The notes beneath the pieces are model-generated. The model did not search any database. It saw only the letters and a list, made by a program, of their open reading frames with translations, and was not told the DNA's origin. The position numbers and the translations under genes are program-made. This document shows, piece by piece, positions 45,164-54,802 of a DNA stretch of 64,000 nt. The DNA lies in NCBI RefSeq assembly GCF_000373785.1, contig NZ_KB892377.1:248001-312000 (forward strand), written 5' to 3'. Position 1 is the first letter of the stretch. The number at the start of each line of letters is the position of its first letter. Origin of the DNA: Erysipelothrix tonsillarum DSM 14972 (GTDB taxonomy: Bacteria; Bacillota_I; Bacilli_A; Erysipelotrichales; Erysipelotrichaceae).

Positions 45164-45481
45164 ATGTTACAAAATAATCGTCGATACGTAATCTCGCAAG
45201 CGCGAATTAAAAAAACACCGATATTTGCATGGATTTGGTATGAATTTATATTACTTGTAGTAGGGTGTATCCTGCTCGTTGTACTTATATTTTCATGTCC
45301 ATTCCCAGTCTCAGTAAAGTTTTCAACTGCATCTACAGCGGTCACAATTATTTTTGCTCTATTTGCACAAGTGGACGAGTTAGGAGGCAGTCCTTTTACT
45401 GTCCTAAAAAAACTTGCTAAATATTATTTTGGTACACGTCACTATCTATATAGACCTAGAAAGGAACGATATGTCGAATGA
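45164..45481 (+). CDS. PrgI-like conjugation membrane protein
   Basis: A 105-aa protein with two membrane helices (about residues 24-45 and 52-72) and a basic tail. Size, topology and position two to four genes ahead of VirB4 match PrgI/VirB3-type proteins of Gram-positive type IV secretion systems. Start ATG 45164 behind AAAGGAG. The family call rests mainly on context. Confidence 0.6.
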   Translation: MLQNNRRYVISQARIKKTPIFAWIWYEFILLVVGCILLVVLIFSCPFPVSVKFSTASTAVTIIFALFAQVDELGGSPFTVLKKLAKYYFGTRHYLYRPRKERYVE

Positions 45482-45758
45482 TGAGTTAATCAAAAACTAT
45501 ATGTTTTGGTGCATGGGAAAACGTGATGTCTTCAGTGATTTTAAATGTTTTTCCCGCACAATCAAATTTGAAAAATTTGAATTAGAAGGTGATGAAATCA
45601 CCTATGAAATTGTTGAGTTTAAAGACAAAGAAACAACACTCTATGCAGTCGTCAATGACTTTGTAACACTCTATGTTACACGTGAACTTGATCTCGCAAT
45701 TTCAACGTATTTAGAATTTATTACAACAATACAAAAATTAACACAGGAGGAGCATTAA
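45471..45758 (+). CDS. Hypothetical protein of the conjugation operon
   Basis: A 95-aa soluble acidic protein (MSNDELIKNYMFWCMGKRDVF...) starting at ATG 45471, which overlaps the PrgI-like gene by 11 bp and uses AAGGAA. No family is recognised. The overlap shows cotranslation with the secretion genes. Confidence 0.6.
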   Translation: MSNDELIKNYMFWCMGKRDVFSDFKCFSRTIKFEKFELEGDEITYEIVEFKDKETTLYAVVNDFVTLYVTRELDLAISTYLEFITTIQKLTQEEH

Positions 45759-45759
45759 A

Positions 45760-45996
45760 ATGCCAGAATTTATGTCAAAACTATTATCACTTGTTGAAGC
45801 ATCCCGAGGATGGGTTGTATCAATACTTGTACCCGTATTTATCGTATGTGGTCTCTTTTTCTCATTGATGTTTGGAGTCGCGAGTGACCAAAACAAAGGG
45901 AAATGGAAGGGAGCACTTATTTTCTTATTAGTCATTGTTATTATATCTGCAGCGATCGGATATATTATTCCTTGGTTATACTCATTCTTTGCATAG
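45760..45996 (+). CDS. VirB2/TrbC-like pilin-type membrane protein
   Basis: A 78-aa protein with two membrane helices (about residues 18-40 and 52-75) separated by a short charged loop (DQNKGKWKG), the topology of VirB2/TrbC proteins. It starts one base after the previous stop, behind GGAGGAG, and precedes the VirB6-like gene. In Gram-positive systems such proteins probably form part of the channel rather than a long pilus. Confidence 0.65.
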   Translation: MPEFMSKLLSLVEASRGWVVSILVPVFIVCGLFFSLMFGVASDQNKGKWKGALIFLLVIVIISAAIGYIIPWLYSFFA

Positions 45997-46030
45997 AACA
46001 CAATCAAGTTAAGAAAGGAGGTACATTATT

Positions 46031-47749
46031 ATGCTTGATTGGGTAGGACAAGCAATGGACGAACTGTGGCGCACCATTATGTGGGGCATCATGGAATTTT
46101 CTCTCGGACTACAAAGTTCATTTGTCAAAGATGTTATTATTCCTGCATCAAAATTAACATTCTTAAAATCCGATATTGTTTCATCCGGTTATGATATGTT
46201 CTCACTTGTTGCCGTAAACTTGCTAGTTGTTGTCGTTTTATTTTTATTAGTCATGGCCACAATCAAAGGAGAACTTGAAAAGAAAGTCAAACATATCATT
46301 ATTGGAGCCTTGTGTAGTGTCTTACTTATTGGGGGAACAAAGCCCTTTATTCTTTGGGCTTTTGAAGGTGTGAGTGAGGCATCGATTCATGTAACATCTA
46401 ATGAACAAATTTCATCGTTAGATGATGAAGTTGTACGAATTACAATCGCTGCAGCGAACCCTAAAATGAGTGAAGAGAAAACAAAGGCTTTTGTTTCAGA
46501 ATTTAACCAACCTGATTTTGATTACAACCAAAAAGAAGGGAAAGACTATAAATTTACACTAAATCCATTTCCAACGATGATCATCAGCTTCATCGTTTTA
46601 TTTTTATTAATCTATATTGCATTACAAATATTATTCCGTGGTTTATCCATCGGTGGTTTATTAACAATTTCACCGTTTGCTACCATTACCCTGGTTACTG
46701 ATAATAACCAAGGGTGGCGATTTGTCGTAGGGCAATTTGCAAACGGATTGTTTATGACTGCCATGCAAATGTGGATCCTTATTTTCTCGATGGTATTTAT
46801 AGCAGAAATGAAGAGTTCAAACTTCTTTTTACAATTACTCGTATTGATTGTAGGATTCTTATTTGTAATTCAATTCCCAACAATTGTATCCGGTATAACC
46901 GGAGGGTCACAAGGCTCACTTTTACAATCTGCACAAAGTGCTTTAATGGGTGCTAATGCGGGACGTGCTCTTATGGCGGGTGTTGTAGGTAGTGCTATGG
47001 CAACTGCTTCGGGACTAGGCAATATGTTTAAAGGTGCTTTTACCGGTAGAGGGAAAGGAACTTTGGGTAATGTTGGTAATGTAGCCAGTGCACCCTTGAG
47101 ATTTGCTTCAGGTGCCATAAAAGGTGAAGGGAAAACAATTCTAGGAAATGAAGGAACGAAAGCAAACAAAATGGGCGCTAAGACGAGAAGTCAAGCATCC
47201 AATTTAATGCAGTATGGTGGACTAAAATCTTCAAGTAATAAAGAAGAGGTAGGTGATGATGGAAATAATAAAAACAATGATACTTCAAATACTAATAACT
47301 CTTCTGCACCATATGATAAACAAGAAGCGCAACGTATGACATCTCAAGACTTAAATCCGGATAAAAGAGATAGTTCAAACCCTGATGTACAACGTATGAC
47401 ATCAAAAGATATGAATCCAACTCATACAGAGAATCCAAAACCTCGTGAACATTATTCGGGTCAAGAATCTACTAAAGGGAGTTCGACAGGAACACGTGAC
47501 GAAAGAACACAACGAAACAGTTCACGATTAAGTAACCAATACACAAAACCAACTTCAAACGATAATAAATCAACAAAATCTCCTGGTAGCAGTTCGACAA
47601 CTTTACGTGCTACAGGAAGTAATAAAACACAATCAACAGGATGGCAAGGTTATCGAGACCAGGGTGTGCGAAAGACCGTTGAAAGTGAGCGCCAAAAAAC
47701 AAGCGCGAATCACCGCCTTAAAGCAAGCAATAATAAACCGAAAGAGTAA
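46031..47749 (+). CDS. VirB6/TrbL-like polytopic conjugation protein
   Basis: A 572-aa protein with about six membrane helices in residues 55-300 and a long, hydrophilic, Ser/Asn/Thr-rich C-terminal tail. Within the tail the segment AQRMTSQDLNPD recurs as VQRMTSKDMNPT. It has the TrbL/VirB6 pattern of an inner channel component. Ribosome-binding site AAAGGAGG before ATG 46031. The stop codon TAA merges with palindrome copy 8. Confidence 0.78.
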   Translation: MLDWVGQAMDELWRTIMWGIMEFSLGLQSSFVKDVIIPASKLTFLKSDIVSSGYDMFSLVAVNLLVVVVLFLLVMATIKGELEKKVKHIIIGALCSVLLIGGTKPFILWAFEGVSEASIHVTSNEQISSLDDEVVRITIAAANPKMSEEKTKAFVSEFNQPDFDYNQKEGKDYKFTLNPFPTMIISFIVLFLLIYIALQILFRGLSIGGLLTISPFATITLVTDNNQGWRFVVGQFANGLFMTAMQMWILIFSMVFIAEMKSSNFFLQLLVLIVGFLFVIQFPTIVSGITGGSQGSLLQSAQSALMGANAGRALMAGVVGSAMATASGLGNMFKGAFTGRGKGTLGNVGNVASAPLRFASGAIKGEGKTILGNEGTKANKMGAKTRSQASNLMQYGGLKSSSNKEEVGDDGNNKNNDTSNTNNSSAPYDKQEAQRMTSQDLNPDKRDSSNPDVQRMTSKDMNPTHTENPKPREHYSGQESTKGSSTGTRDERTQRNSSRLSNQYTKPTSNDNKSTKSPGSSSTTLRATGSNKTQSTGWQGYRDQGVRKTVESERQKTSANHRLKASNNKPKE

Positions 47750-47769
47750 CATGGCAATCATTGCCATGT
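47749..47769. repeat. ICE palindrome copy 8 (central C)
   Basis: Perfect arms. Its first base is the last base of the VirB6-like stop codon, and GAAAGGAAT follows. Confidence 0.95.
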
Positions 47770-47783
47770 AGAAAGGAATAGGA

Positions 47784-50201
47784 ATGTTAAAAAAGTTTAA
47801 ACCAACGAATAAAGTTATGAATTTTAAAGTTGATGACAATCTTAATTTGATAAATAGTCAAAAAAGACTTGTTAAGTTACTTCGTGTCCATTCCGTAAAT
47901 TTTGATAATTTGCGGGATAACGACCAACAAAAATATGTCGATTCATTTTCGTACATTTTGCAACAGTATCCAATTGATGATCTTCAAATATTTAAAGAAG
48001 ATAAAAAATCAAATTTAGCAGACTATATGGAACAGTTTGAAATTGAGTTAAGTCGATTGGATATCAAGGATCCTAAACAGTTTGTACGATTTAAAATCTT
48101 GGAGGAGGAACGATTATTACTTCAACAACGCATCATCAATGGCGAGATTAAAGAACGTCACTTTTATATCATTGTGACGGCCAAAAACGAAGAAGAATTT
48201 GAGGCTACTCATGCGAGCCTCAAACGCTTGTTTGTGGATGAAAAAATGGATTTCGATTTAGTAGGGAAATTTGAGACACTCATTGTTCTATTCAACTACT
48301 TAAATCCAATGACATCACAATTCACATCATTACCAAAACTAGATATCAACCAAGACCATACAATTACGAATTACCTGGATATGGGTTCGTTTAGTCTTGC
48401 TGATGATGGTATCTTAAATCAATATATCGTTTCGGATGGATTGTTTCAAAAAATGTTTTACATCCATGCAACACCTGAAGAACCACCTGTAGGATGGCTT
48501 GCAACATTCATGGGGATAACGGAACTTGACTACTCAATTCATTTAAATAAAGTGGATTATGATGTGTCTCGCAAGATGTTTAACAAAACAAAATCTGCCT
48601 TAAATCAAGATATGGATAATTCACGATTAAAGGATGATGATAAGAAAAAACTAGAACAACAATACCGTGCTGTTGATAATCAACAAGATCAATTATTGTA
48701 TGGACTTCAAATGTATTCAGTTGTCATTACCTTTAGAATTAAAGCAAATTCACTCGAATTACTTAAGGAACAAGAATCACGACTTATTAAGACTGTGGGT
48801 AAAGCCAGTTTCATGGTCAAACAAGGATTTGGAGAACAAAACGTTCTGTTTGAAACGTGTGCACCTATTGGTGTTAATCATTTCAATAAGACTGCTTATT
48901 CAAAAATAATTAGTTCCGATGAATTAGGATGGGGTTTTCCATTCATTAATGAAACACTGGTAGACCAAAACATGCCGATTGAAATTGGTAAGAGTTTTTC
49001 GGGTGAAGCCATTCTTTTAGATACACGGCTTAAAACAGTCTCACGTGTAAACTCAAACGAGTTTATAACGGGGGTATCCGGATCGGGTAAAACAACCTTA
49101 ATTATGAACTTAATCAAGTCACGATTTGGAAGACACGAAAGACAATTCATCATCGATGTCGTAGGAAAAGAACTTGTAAATCTTACGAAAGATCTTGGTG
49201 GAGAAGTCCTGGATATGTCGAGTAATACAAGTGGTATGATTAACCCACTTCAAGTACGTATTGATTATGAAATCAAAAGCGAAGAACACGAAGAGAACGA
49301 TATCGATTTAGATAATATCTATCCACTAGGATTACATCTTCTTTTCTTGAGAACATTCTTTAATCTACAGCTCGGTCAAGAAATGGATGATAAGAGTTTA
49401 TATATACGTGTCATTGATACTTTGCTACTTGAGTTTTATGAAACAAGAGGGATCACAATTCACTCTACAGCACGTGATATCTTGGCCATGAAAAATGAAG
49501 ACTTCCCAACCTTTTCGGAATTTTATACCTATGTTGAAATCATGAAGAAAAAATCGCTTACGGTTGATGGATTAATTCCTGCAGAGATGCTTGCGAAGAC
49601 ACTTGTCTTTATTCATAGTCTTGGACGTGGTGCAGAAAGTACAATCTTCTCGGGAACAACAAACATCGATCTCGATGATTCCTTACTCATGAATTTTGAT
49701 ATTTCACGCTTACAAGGAAAAGACAGTAACATCCTATCTGCACAATACTATAATATTATTAGTTTCACGTGGGGATATGTTATGACTCACAAGTATCCTA
49801 ATTTTAAACGAATCTATGCGGATGAAGTGCATGCATTATTAAATCGAGATACACCCTATATATCGCAATGGATGCGAAAACTATCCAAGGAAAATCGTAA
49901 ATTTGATTGTGGTTTAACTGCAGCGTCCCAAGAATACGCGGATGTATCACGTGGTGACTCAAGTGATGAAGGGATTTCGCTTGTTGCTAACAGCGCATAT
50001 AAATTCTTCTTTATGGCTGATAATACAACTCGAAATATTTTAGCTAAAGAAAATATGTTAGATTCAGCGAACTTGGATTGGCTTGAATTTGAAGTTAAAC
50101 AGGGTGAGTTTTTAATGGAATATGGAAAAGCAATTATGAAAGTAGATGGGAAAATGGAACAAGATGATCCACGATTTATTTACTTTGAGAATTTACGTTG
50201 A
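47784..50201 (+). CDS. VirB4-family conjugation ATPase
   Basis: VirB4/TraE ATPases power assembly of the type IV secretion channel. The 805-aa protein has an N-terminal non-ATPase half and a C-terminal motor with Walker [14 protein letters not shown] (about residue 430) and the Walker B/arm region [11 protein letters not shown] (about 675), followed by [11 protein letters not shown]. The length is typical. It lacks an obvious membrane helix and would sit at the cytoplasmic face. Confidence 0.93.
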   Translation: MLKKFKPTNKVMNFKVDDNLNLINSQKRLVKLLRVHSVNFDNLRDNDQQKYVDSFSYILQQYPIDDLQIFKEDKKSNLADYMEQFEIELSRLDIKDPKQFVRFKILEEERLLLQQRIINGEIKERHFYIIVTAKNEEEFEATHASLKRLFVDEKMDFDLVGKFETLIVLFNYLNPMTSQFTSLPKLDINQDHTITNYLDMGSFSLADDGILNQYIVSDGLFQKMFYIHATPEEPPVGWLATFMGITELDYSIHLNKVDYDVSRKMFNKTKSALNQDMDNSRLKDDDKKKLEQQYRAVDNQQDQLLYGLQMYSVVITFRIKANSLELLKEQESRLIKTVGKASFMVKQGFGEQNVLFETCAPIGVNHFNKTAYSKIISSDELGWGFPFINETLVDQNMPIEIGKSFSGEAILLDTRLKTVSRVNSNEFITGVSGSGKTTLIMNLIKSRFGRHERQFIIDVVGKELVNLTKDLGGEVLDMSSNTSGMINPLQVRIDYEIKSEEHEENDIDLDNIYPLGLHLLFLRTFFNLQLGQEMDDKSLYIRVIDTLLLEFYETRGITIHSTARDILAMKNEDFPTFSEFYTYVEIMKKKSLTVDGLIPAEMLAKTLVFIHSLGRGAESTIFSGTTNIDLDDSLLMNFDISRLQGKDSNILSAQYYNIISFTWGYVMTHKYPNFKRIYADEVHALLNRDTPYISQWMRKLSKENRKFDCGLTAASQEYADVSRGDSSDEGISLVANSAYKFFFMADNTTRNILAKENMLDSANLDWLEFEVKQGEFLMEYGKAIMKVDGKMEQDDPRFIYFENLR

Positions 50202-50202
50202 T

Positions 50203-50248
50203 ACAACATGGCAATGATTGCCATGTTGTTTTATTTAGAAAAGAGGTG
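50203..50248. repeat. 46-bp duplicated initiation module, copy 2
   Basis: Same sequence as 41533-41578 except the central palindrome base. Here it is followed by TTGAC and the ATG of the relaxase gene. Confidence 0.9.
50206..50226. repeat. ICE palindrome copy 9 (central G)
   Basis: Perfect arms, extended by ACA/TGT to 27 bp, 4 bases after the VirB4 stop. Confidence 0.95.
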
Positions 50249-50253
50249 TTGAC

Positions 50254-51447
50254 ATGGGAATGATGTTTTTAAATATACGAAGAGTTGATGTAGGAAGTAA
50301 AAACTATGCAAACATCGTAAATTATTATGGCCGTGATGAAGCGGTCGAAGTTAAAGAAGAAGATGCTATAGCGATTGATGATGTCCTGGAGAACCCAGAA
50401 GCGATTATAAATTACTATGGTCGATTTGAGGAGGATGATGGATACCCTGGGTTTGATTTTCAAGGTGGTAAAACAAATGAACAAGCACTCTATGAACTTG
50501 AGACGTTGCAACCCAAAGAAATCTATCAATCCGTTATTTCATTTAAGTCTGAGGATGCCACAAAATTAGGACTTGTAACAAAGCAAGACTTCATGATCTT
50601 GGCAAATAGTTATATTTTAAGTTGCGCGAAACAGTTAGACATAAAGCGTGAAAATCTTGTATGGAGTGGATACGTTCATTCCAATACGGAAAATCCACAC
50701 ATGCATATTTATTTCTTTGATAAGTCACGTATTGAACAGCCCTTATTTAAGAAACGCGAAATTTTAAAAGTCAGAAGTTCCTTAGCGAATACAATTATTA
50801 ATCAAGTTGATTCTTATAAAGAAAAGGATCAAAACTATAAACGCGTAATTGAAGAGGCAAAAATGATGTTTTCAGATAAGAAAATTGATGATTTAATCGG
50901 TAGTAGAACAGTTCTTGGTCACCATAAGTTAATATCCTTAAGTGACGGAGATAAAGCCCTACTGAGAGCGTTTAAGGATTTATCCTTATCAATTCCCCTT
51001 GACGGAAGAAAAAGCGCTCTATCTTTAGAAAAATGGCATCCAGATGTATATAAACAATTAGAAGGCACACGAGAAATGATGGTTGAAGAGTTGAAATCAA
51101 TGTCTATTTATAAAAATAGTTTAAATGAAATAACTGAAGCATTTGTGAGTGTTTATGGTAGTGAGTCAAAAGGCAAAGAATACTACAACAACCAGATGGA
51201 TAAAATTAATCGAAGACTTGATAATGAGATTGTTAAATTTGTGACCGAACATCGTAATGAACTATTGCATCCGGATTTTGATTTTAATGATGTTCCCCTT
51301 AACTTTGCGGGTTCATTCAATAAACTTCAGTCAAGTGTCAACAAACAATTCATGCTTGGAATACAAGGCTTCTTATTTGCTATGAAACCACGTAAAGAGA
51401 AAGAGAAAGAAAGAGAGCGCGAATATGAAGAAGAAATCGACTACTAA
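50254..51447 (+). CDS. MobL/MobP-type relaxase
   Basis: A conjugative relaxase would nick oriT and stay bound to the transferred strand. The 397-aa protein carries the histidine triad motif HSNTENPHMHIYFF at about residue 147-160 (HxxxxxPHxH) and an N-terminal region with candidate catalytic tyrosines (NIVNYYGRDE, IINYYGRF). The C-terminal half is helical and basic. Start ATG 50254 lies five bases after GAGGTG. It sits between VirB4 and the coupling protein and overlaps the next gene by 23 bp. Confidence 0.85.
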   Translation: MGMMFLNIRRVDVGSKNYANIVNYYGRDEAVEVKEEDAIAIDDVLENPEAIINYYGRFEEDDGYPGFDFQGGKTNEQALYELETLQPKEIYQSVISFKSEDATKLGLVTKQDFMILANSYILSCAKQLDIKRENLVWSGYVHSNTENPHMHIYFFDKSRIEQPLFKKREILKVRSSLANTIINQVDSYKEKDQNYKRVIEEAKMMFSDKKIDDLIGSRTVLGHHKLISLSDGDKALLRAFKDLSLSIPLDGRKSALSLEKWHPDVYKQLEGTREMMVEELKSMSIYKNSLNEITEAFVSVYGSESKGKEYYNNQMDKINRRLDNEIVKFVTEHRNELLHPDFDFNDVPLNFAGSFNKLQSSVNKQFMLGIQGFLFAMKPRKEKEKEREREYEEEIDY

Positions 51448-51745
51448 AGAATTGATTGTCATGATCGTGGTTGCGTTTATATCAATTAATTTTTTGGTTC
51501 TATACATATCGGATTTAATAAACAAAATTCCTTTAAGAATTATTCATTATTTAAACCCTATAGCATGGTTATCCTTTTACCAAGATAAACCACAAATTTT
51601 ACTTCTTTTGGCACTCGCGATAGCCGTCATATTCTTATTGTCGTGGAATAATTCAAAAGATTTTATTACAGAACATGAAGATGTTGCACGTATGGCCACG
51701 GATGAAGAAATTGATGAAGCGTTTGGAAGAATGAAAATAAAATAG
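51425..51745 (+). CDS. Small membrane protein of the transfer operon
   Basis: A 106-aa protein with two membrane helices (about residues 8-30 and 55-78) and an acidic cytoplasmic tail. Its start overlaps the relaxase gene, and it directly precedes the coupling protein. VirD4 proteins of Gram-positive elements often have a separate small membrane partner. The present coupling protein lacks its own membrane segments, so this gene may supply the anchor (inference). Confidence 0.6.
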   Translation: MKKKSTTKELIVMIVVAFISINFLVLYISDLINKIPLRIIHYLNPIAWLSFYQDKPQILLLLALAIAVIFLLSWNNSKDFITEHEDVARMATDEEIDEAFGRMKIK

Positions 51746-51775
51746 TATTAAATGCAAAGGGAAAAAGGAGGGTTT

Positions 51776-53329
51776 ATGAAAAGAAAAAAGAATTTTATAC
51801 CAGAGTATGGAGGAGGGATCCCTGTAGGGTATAACGAAAAGAAAGATGAATACTTATATGAACGACTTGATTATCATTCTGGTGTTGATGGAGCAACAGG
51901 GATTGGTAAGACAACGCGTATCTTTATTCCTGCAGTTTACATAATGGGGCAACATAAAGAGAACATGATTATTTCGGATAATAAACGTGAAATCTATTCA
52001 ACAACCAAGAAGTATCTTGAAAAGCAAGGCTATGATGTGCGTATTGTAGATTATCGTAATCCAGAATACGGTGATCGTGTCAATTTACTTCAAGAAGTCA
52101 TTAATCATGTTGATGAAGGTGATTTGGATTCAGCGCAAATGGAGGCAATCGATTTAGCTGCATCCTTAATCCCACGTTCAGAAAACGAAACACCGATGTG
52201 GGGTGACGGTTCCGAAAGTGCAATTGCTTCAGTCATTCTAGCAATTTGTTTAAGAAAAGATTTTCCAATCACAACGAAATCGATAAGCAATGTTTTTAAT
52301 AACATTATTCAGCTAGGAAAATCTGAACAAGACGGGTCAATACTTGATCGTTACTTCAATTCACCAAAGCGAACACAAATTGAAAAGATTGCCTTTGGGA
52401 ACTATGGCATGTCATCGTCAAAAGTACGGATGTCATTCAATACAATGGCAACGTCATCCATTCGAGAATATAGTTATGAAAAAGTTAAAAAACAAACGTC
52501 ATATAGTGATTTTAATCTGAGAGATTACACCAAAACCGACAGTAAGCCTTTTGCTTTATTCATTGTTTCCCCCGATGAAAAAGACAGTATGAATCGTATG
52601 GCACCAGGTCTTGTTGAATATTGTTATCGTGTATTGGTTGATGAATCCAATCGATGTGATAAAAGTAAACTTCCAACGCGATGGCATTTCTTATTGGATG
52701 AATTTACGAATAATGGTAAGTTCAAGAATTTCGTGCAACGTCTAACCTTGTCACGTGGACGTAATATTTTTTATCATCTAGGTTACCAAGGAACACCTCA
52801 AATTCAGTCTTTGTATGGCGAAAAAGATACTCAATCAATTCTTGATAACTTAGGGATCCGTATTTGGACGGAATTTGCAGACCAAACAGAAATTAAAGAT
52901 TTCCAAGAAAAGACAGGACACTTAGCCGTAGTATCTTCAACTCAAACAGAAAACTCGAGAGGCTTATTTGATATTTCTTTAAATAAAAATAGCTATCAAT
53001 ATAATTCCTCAAGAGTCCCAATTTTTAAAAATGAATACTTGACGACATTAGGGATTCCCGATGCAGTCGCTAAACGAAGAAGTATGTATGCATTTAAAAC
53101 AATTTTACCCGTGTGGATGGATACGGGACTTGTGAATGTTTTTGAGAAGACAAACAATAACGAAATCTATCCACGTATTGAGGATGACATAACTGAGTAT
53201 TGGAAGTTATTACCTGATCCAATGGCTAATTTATATAAACCTCAACCAGACATCGACCTTGAGCCTATTGATTTTTACGATAACGAGTCTGAAAATAATG
53301 TAGACCTACCAGATAACGAAAACTATTAA
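51776..53329 (+). CDS. VirD4/TraG-type coupling protein
   Basis: The coupling ATPase brings the relaxase-DNA complex to the channel. The 517-aa protein has Walker A GATGIGKTTRIFIPA at about residue 40, the Walker B region WHFLLDEFTNNGKF at about 310, and the YQGTPQIQSLYG segment typical of TraG. It has no N-terminal membrane helices, unlike classical VirD4. I chose ATG 51776 behind AAAGGAGG over the upstream ATG 51752. The stop codon TAA merges with palindrome 10. Confidence 0.9.
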   Translation: MKRKKNFIPEYGGGIPVGYNEKKDEYLYERLDYHSGVDGATGIGKTTRIFIPAVYIMGQHKENMIISDNKREIYSTTKKYLEKQGYDVRIVDYRNPEYGDRVNLLQEVINHVDEGDLDSAQMEAIDLAASLIPRSENETPMWGDGSESAIASVILAICLRKDFPITTKSISNVFNNIIQLGKSEQDGSILDRYFNSPKRTQIEKIAFGNYGMSSSKVRMSFNTMATSSIREYSYEKVKKQTSYSDFNLRDYTKTDSKPFALFIVSPDEKDSMNRMAPGLVEYCYRVLVDESNRCDKSKLPTRWHFLLDEFTNNGKFKNFVQRLTLSRGRNIFYHLGYQGTPQIQSLYGEKDTQSILDNLGIRIWTEFADQTEIKDFQEKTGHLAVVSSTQTENSRGLFDISLNKNSYQYNSSRVPIFKNEYLTTLGIPDAVAKRRSMYAFKTILPVWMDTGLVNVFEKTNNNEIYPRIEDDITEYWKLLPDPMANLYKPQPDIDLEPIDFYDNESENNVDLPDNENY

Positions 53330-53349
53330 CATGGCAATCATTGCCATGT
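53329..53349. repeat. ICE palindrome copy 10 (central C)
   Basis: Perfect arms. Its first base is the last base of the coupling protein stop codon. Confidence 0.95.
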
Positions 53350-53378
53350 ATCTTGAATTAATATCGAAAGGAGTAATT

Positions 53379-53837
53379 ATGGAAATATTAAATTTTTTAA
53401 ATGACAGTGATAGATATCAAATGGGACTTATAGCTAGTCATGTTAGCGATCTCATTCACGCACCATCATTCGTAGATTTTATTATTCTTGATAATGATGC
53501 AACATTGAGTGATGCTCACACCTGGTACTACGTTGATTTAATTACTGCAGTAAATCCGGAAGTGGAAGTTGCTGTTATGATTAGTGATTTTGAACACCGC
53601 GATAAATTAATGACGTTACTTACTAAAAAAGATATTGATGTTATTACAATCAATAATGAGTATGTTGAAGATTATCAACCAACGATAATCCCCAAGTGGC
53701 GGATCATAAAGAAACGGAAACTGGCTAAAAAGAACCAGGAAAAATTTTACGCGTTACGTACAATGACAGAAATCCCAACAAAACAAGGATTAATTAGTAA
53801 ATGGAAAGCCAAAAAGAATGAGAGTGACTTCGAATGA
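53379..53837 (+). CDS. Hypothetical protein between coupling protein and M23 hydrolase
   Basis: A 152-aa soluble protein starting at ATG 53379 behind GAAAGGAG. An upstream in-frame start would begin inside palindrome 10 (MAIIAM...) and is rejected. The N-terminal 100 residues alternate strands and helices (VDFIILDNDATLSDAH..., VAVMISDFEHRDKL) and look like a Rossmann-type or nucleotidase-like fold. The C terminus is strongly basic. It overlaps the next gene by 4 bp. Confidence 0.6.
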   Translation: MEILNFLNDSDRYQMGLIASHVSDLIHAPSFVDFIILDNDATLSDAHTWYYVDLITAVNPEVEVAVMISDFEHRDKLMTLLTKKDIDVITINNEYVEDYQPTIIPKWRIIKKRKLAKKNQEKFYALRTMTEIPTKQGLISKWKAKKNESDFE

Positions 53838-54721
53838 AAAAGTCACTTGGAGTCAGTTTAAGTGCAGTCATTCTCTCATTGGCCATTCCTGTATTATTTT
53901 TAATGATGATGTCTTCAGCACTATCTCAAACAACAACTGGAATCATGGCCGATTCACAAGGCGATAGACAGTCATTCTTCGATTTATATTACCGAGAACC
54001 CATTATGAACACTCAGAAAGAAAAAAATGTGCTGGTGCCGTTTGGATGGCTTTATGGCGCAATGTGGTATAACAACCCTAACGAAATATCTCAAGGAAAA
54101 GTAAATGAGATGATTAAATATGCTTATGTATGTGATAAGGAATGTAAACTTGTTTCCCTTGATGAATTTGTAACGGCCGTTAAACCACATTTGTCGGATA
54201 AAGAAGTCACTATAGATGAATTGAAGAAAAACATCCAATTGTTTGAAGATTCTGACCAAATATACTTTGGTGATATTCCATCTAAAATGAGTGATTACAA
54301 AGGGCTCGAAATGGCATTACCTTTGCCCAGTAATTCATACCAAATCACTGCACGTTTTGGAATGTATGATCCTTGGGGAACTGGAGATTGGCATATGCAC
54401 AACGCAATTGATTTAGCACCCAATGATGGACAAGAAGGTCATCCTTTATATAGTATGATTGAAGGAACAATATCTGGAAAAGGATATGATGCGAATGGGT
54501 GGGGAAATTACATCGTAGTACAAAGTAAAAAGTATCCAGAATTTAGCATTCGATTTGCACATATGCAAAAACCAAGTTCACTAGTTATTGGAGAATCAGT
54601 TAAAATCAAACAAAGTATTGGTTTACTGGGTAATACCGGAGACAGTGCTGGAGCACATGTTCATGTGGAGTTTATAGAAAATGGAAAGAGATTTAATCCA
54701 GAATTGGTTTTTGGTTTTTGA
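53834..54721 (+). CDS. M23-family peptidoglycan hydrolase of the transfer system
   Basis: A 295-aa exported protein with an N-terminal membrane helix (about residues 7-28) and a C-terminal LytM/M23 domain. The zinc ligands are seen in HMHNAIDLAP (about 192-200) and HVHVEF (about 277-282), with a GNTGDSAGAH turn. Cell wall hydrolases are standard parts of Gram-positive conjugation systems, where they open the wall for the channel. The gene closes the secretion block. Confidence 0.85.
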   Translation: MKKSLGVSLSAVILSLAIPVLFLMMMSSALSQTTTGIMADSQGDRQSFFDLYYREPIMNTQKEKNVLVPFGWLYGAMWYNNPNEISQGKVNEMIKYAYVCDKECKLVSLDEFVTAVKPHLSDKEVTIDELKKNIQLFEDSDQIYFGDIPSKMSDYKGLEMALPLPSNSYQITARFGMYDPWGTGDWHMHNAIDLAPNDGQEGHPLYSMIEGTISGKGYDANGWGNYIVVQSKKYPEFSIRFAHMQKPSSLVIGESVKIKQSIGLLGNTGDSAGAHVHVEFIENGKRFNPELVFGF

Positions 54722-54746
54722 TTATTTTTATCTTAATATTGTATAG

Positions 54747-54774
54747 TTGATATTAAAATGCGTTTAAGTATAAT
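54747..54774 (+). promoter_or_regulatory. Promoter of the OLD-like gene
   Basis: TTGATA at 54747-54752 and TATAAT at 54769-54774 are separated by 16 bp, 29 bp before the start codon. Confidence 0.75.
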
Positions 54775-54802
54775 AAGGGTATAACCATGGGGAGGTAATG
54801 TA

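Noticed and set aside
53331-53378. Open frames starting inside the palindromes (MAIIAM or MAMIAM) as N-terminal extensions of the following genes
   Set aside because: The palindrome happens to contain ATG codons. Proper ribosome-binding sites lie after it, and the extensions only encode the palindrome and spacer.
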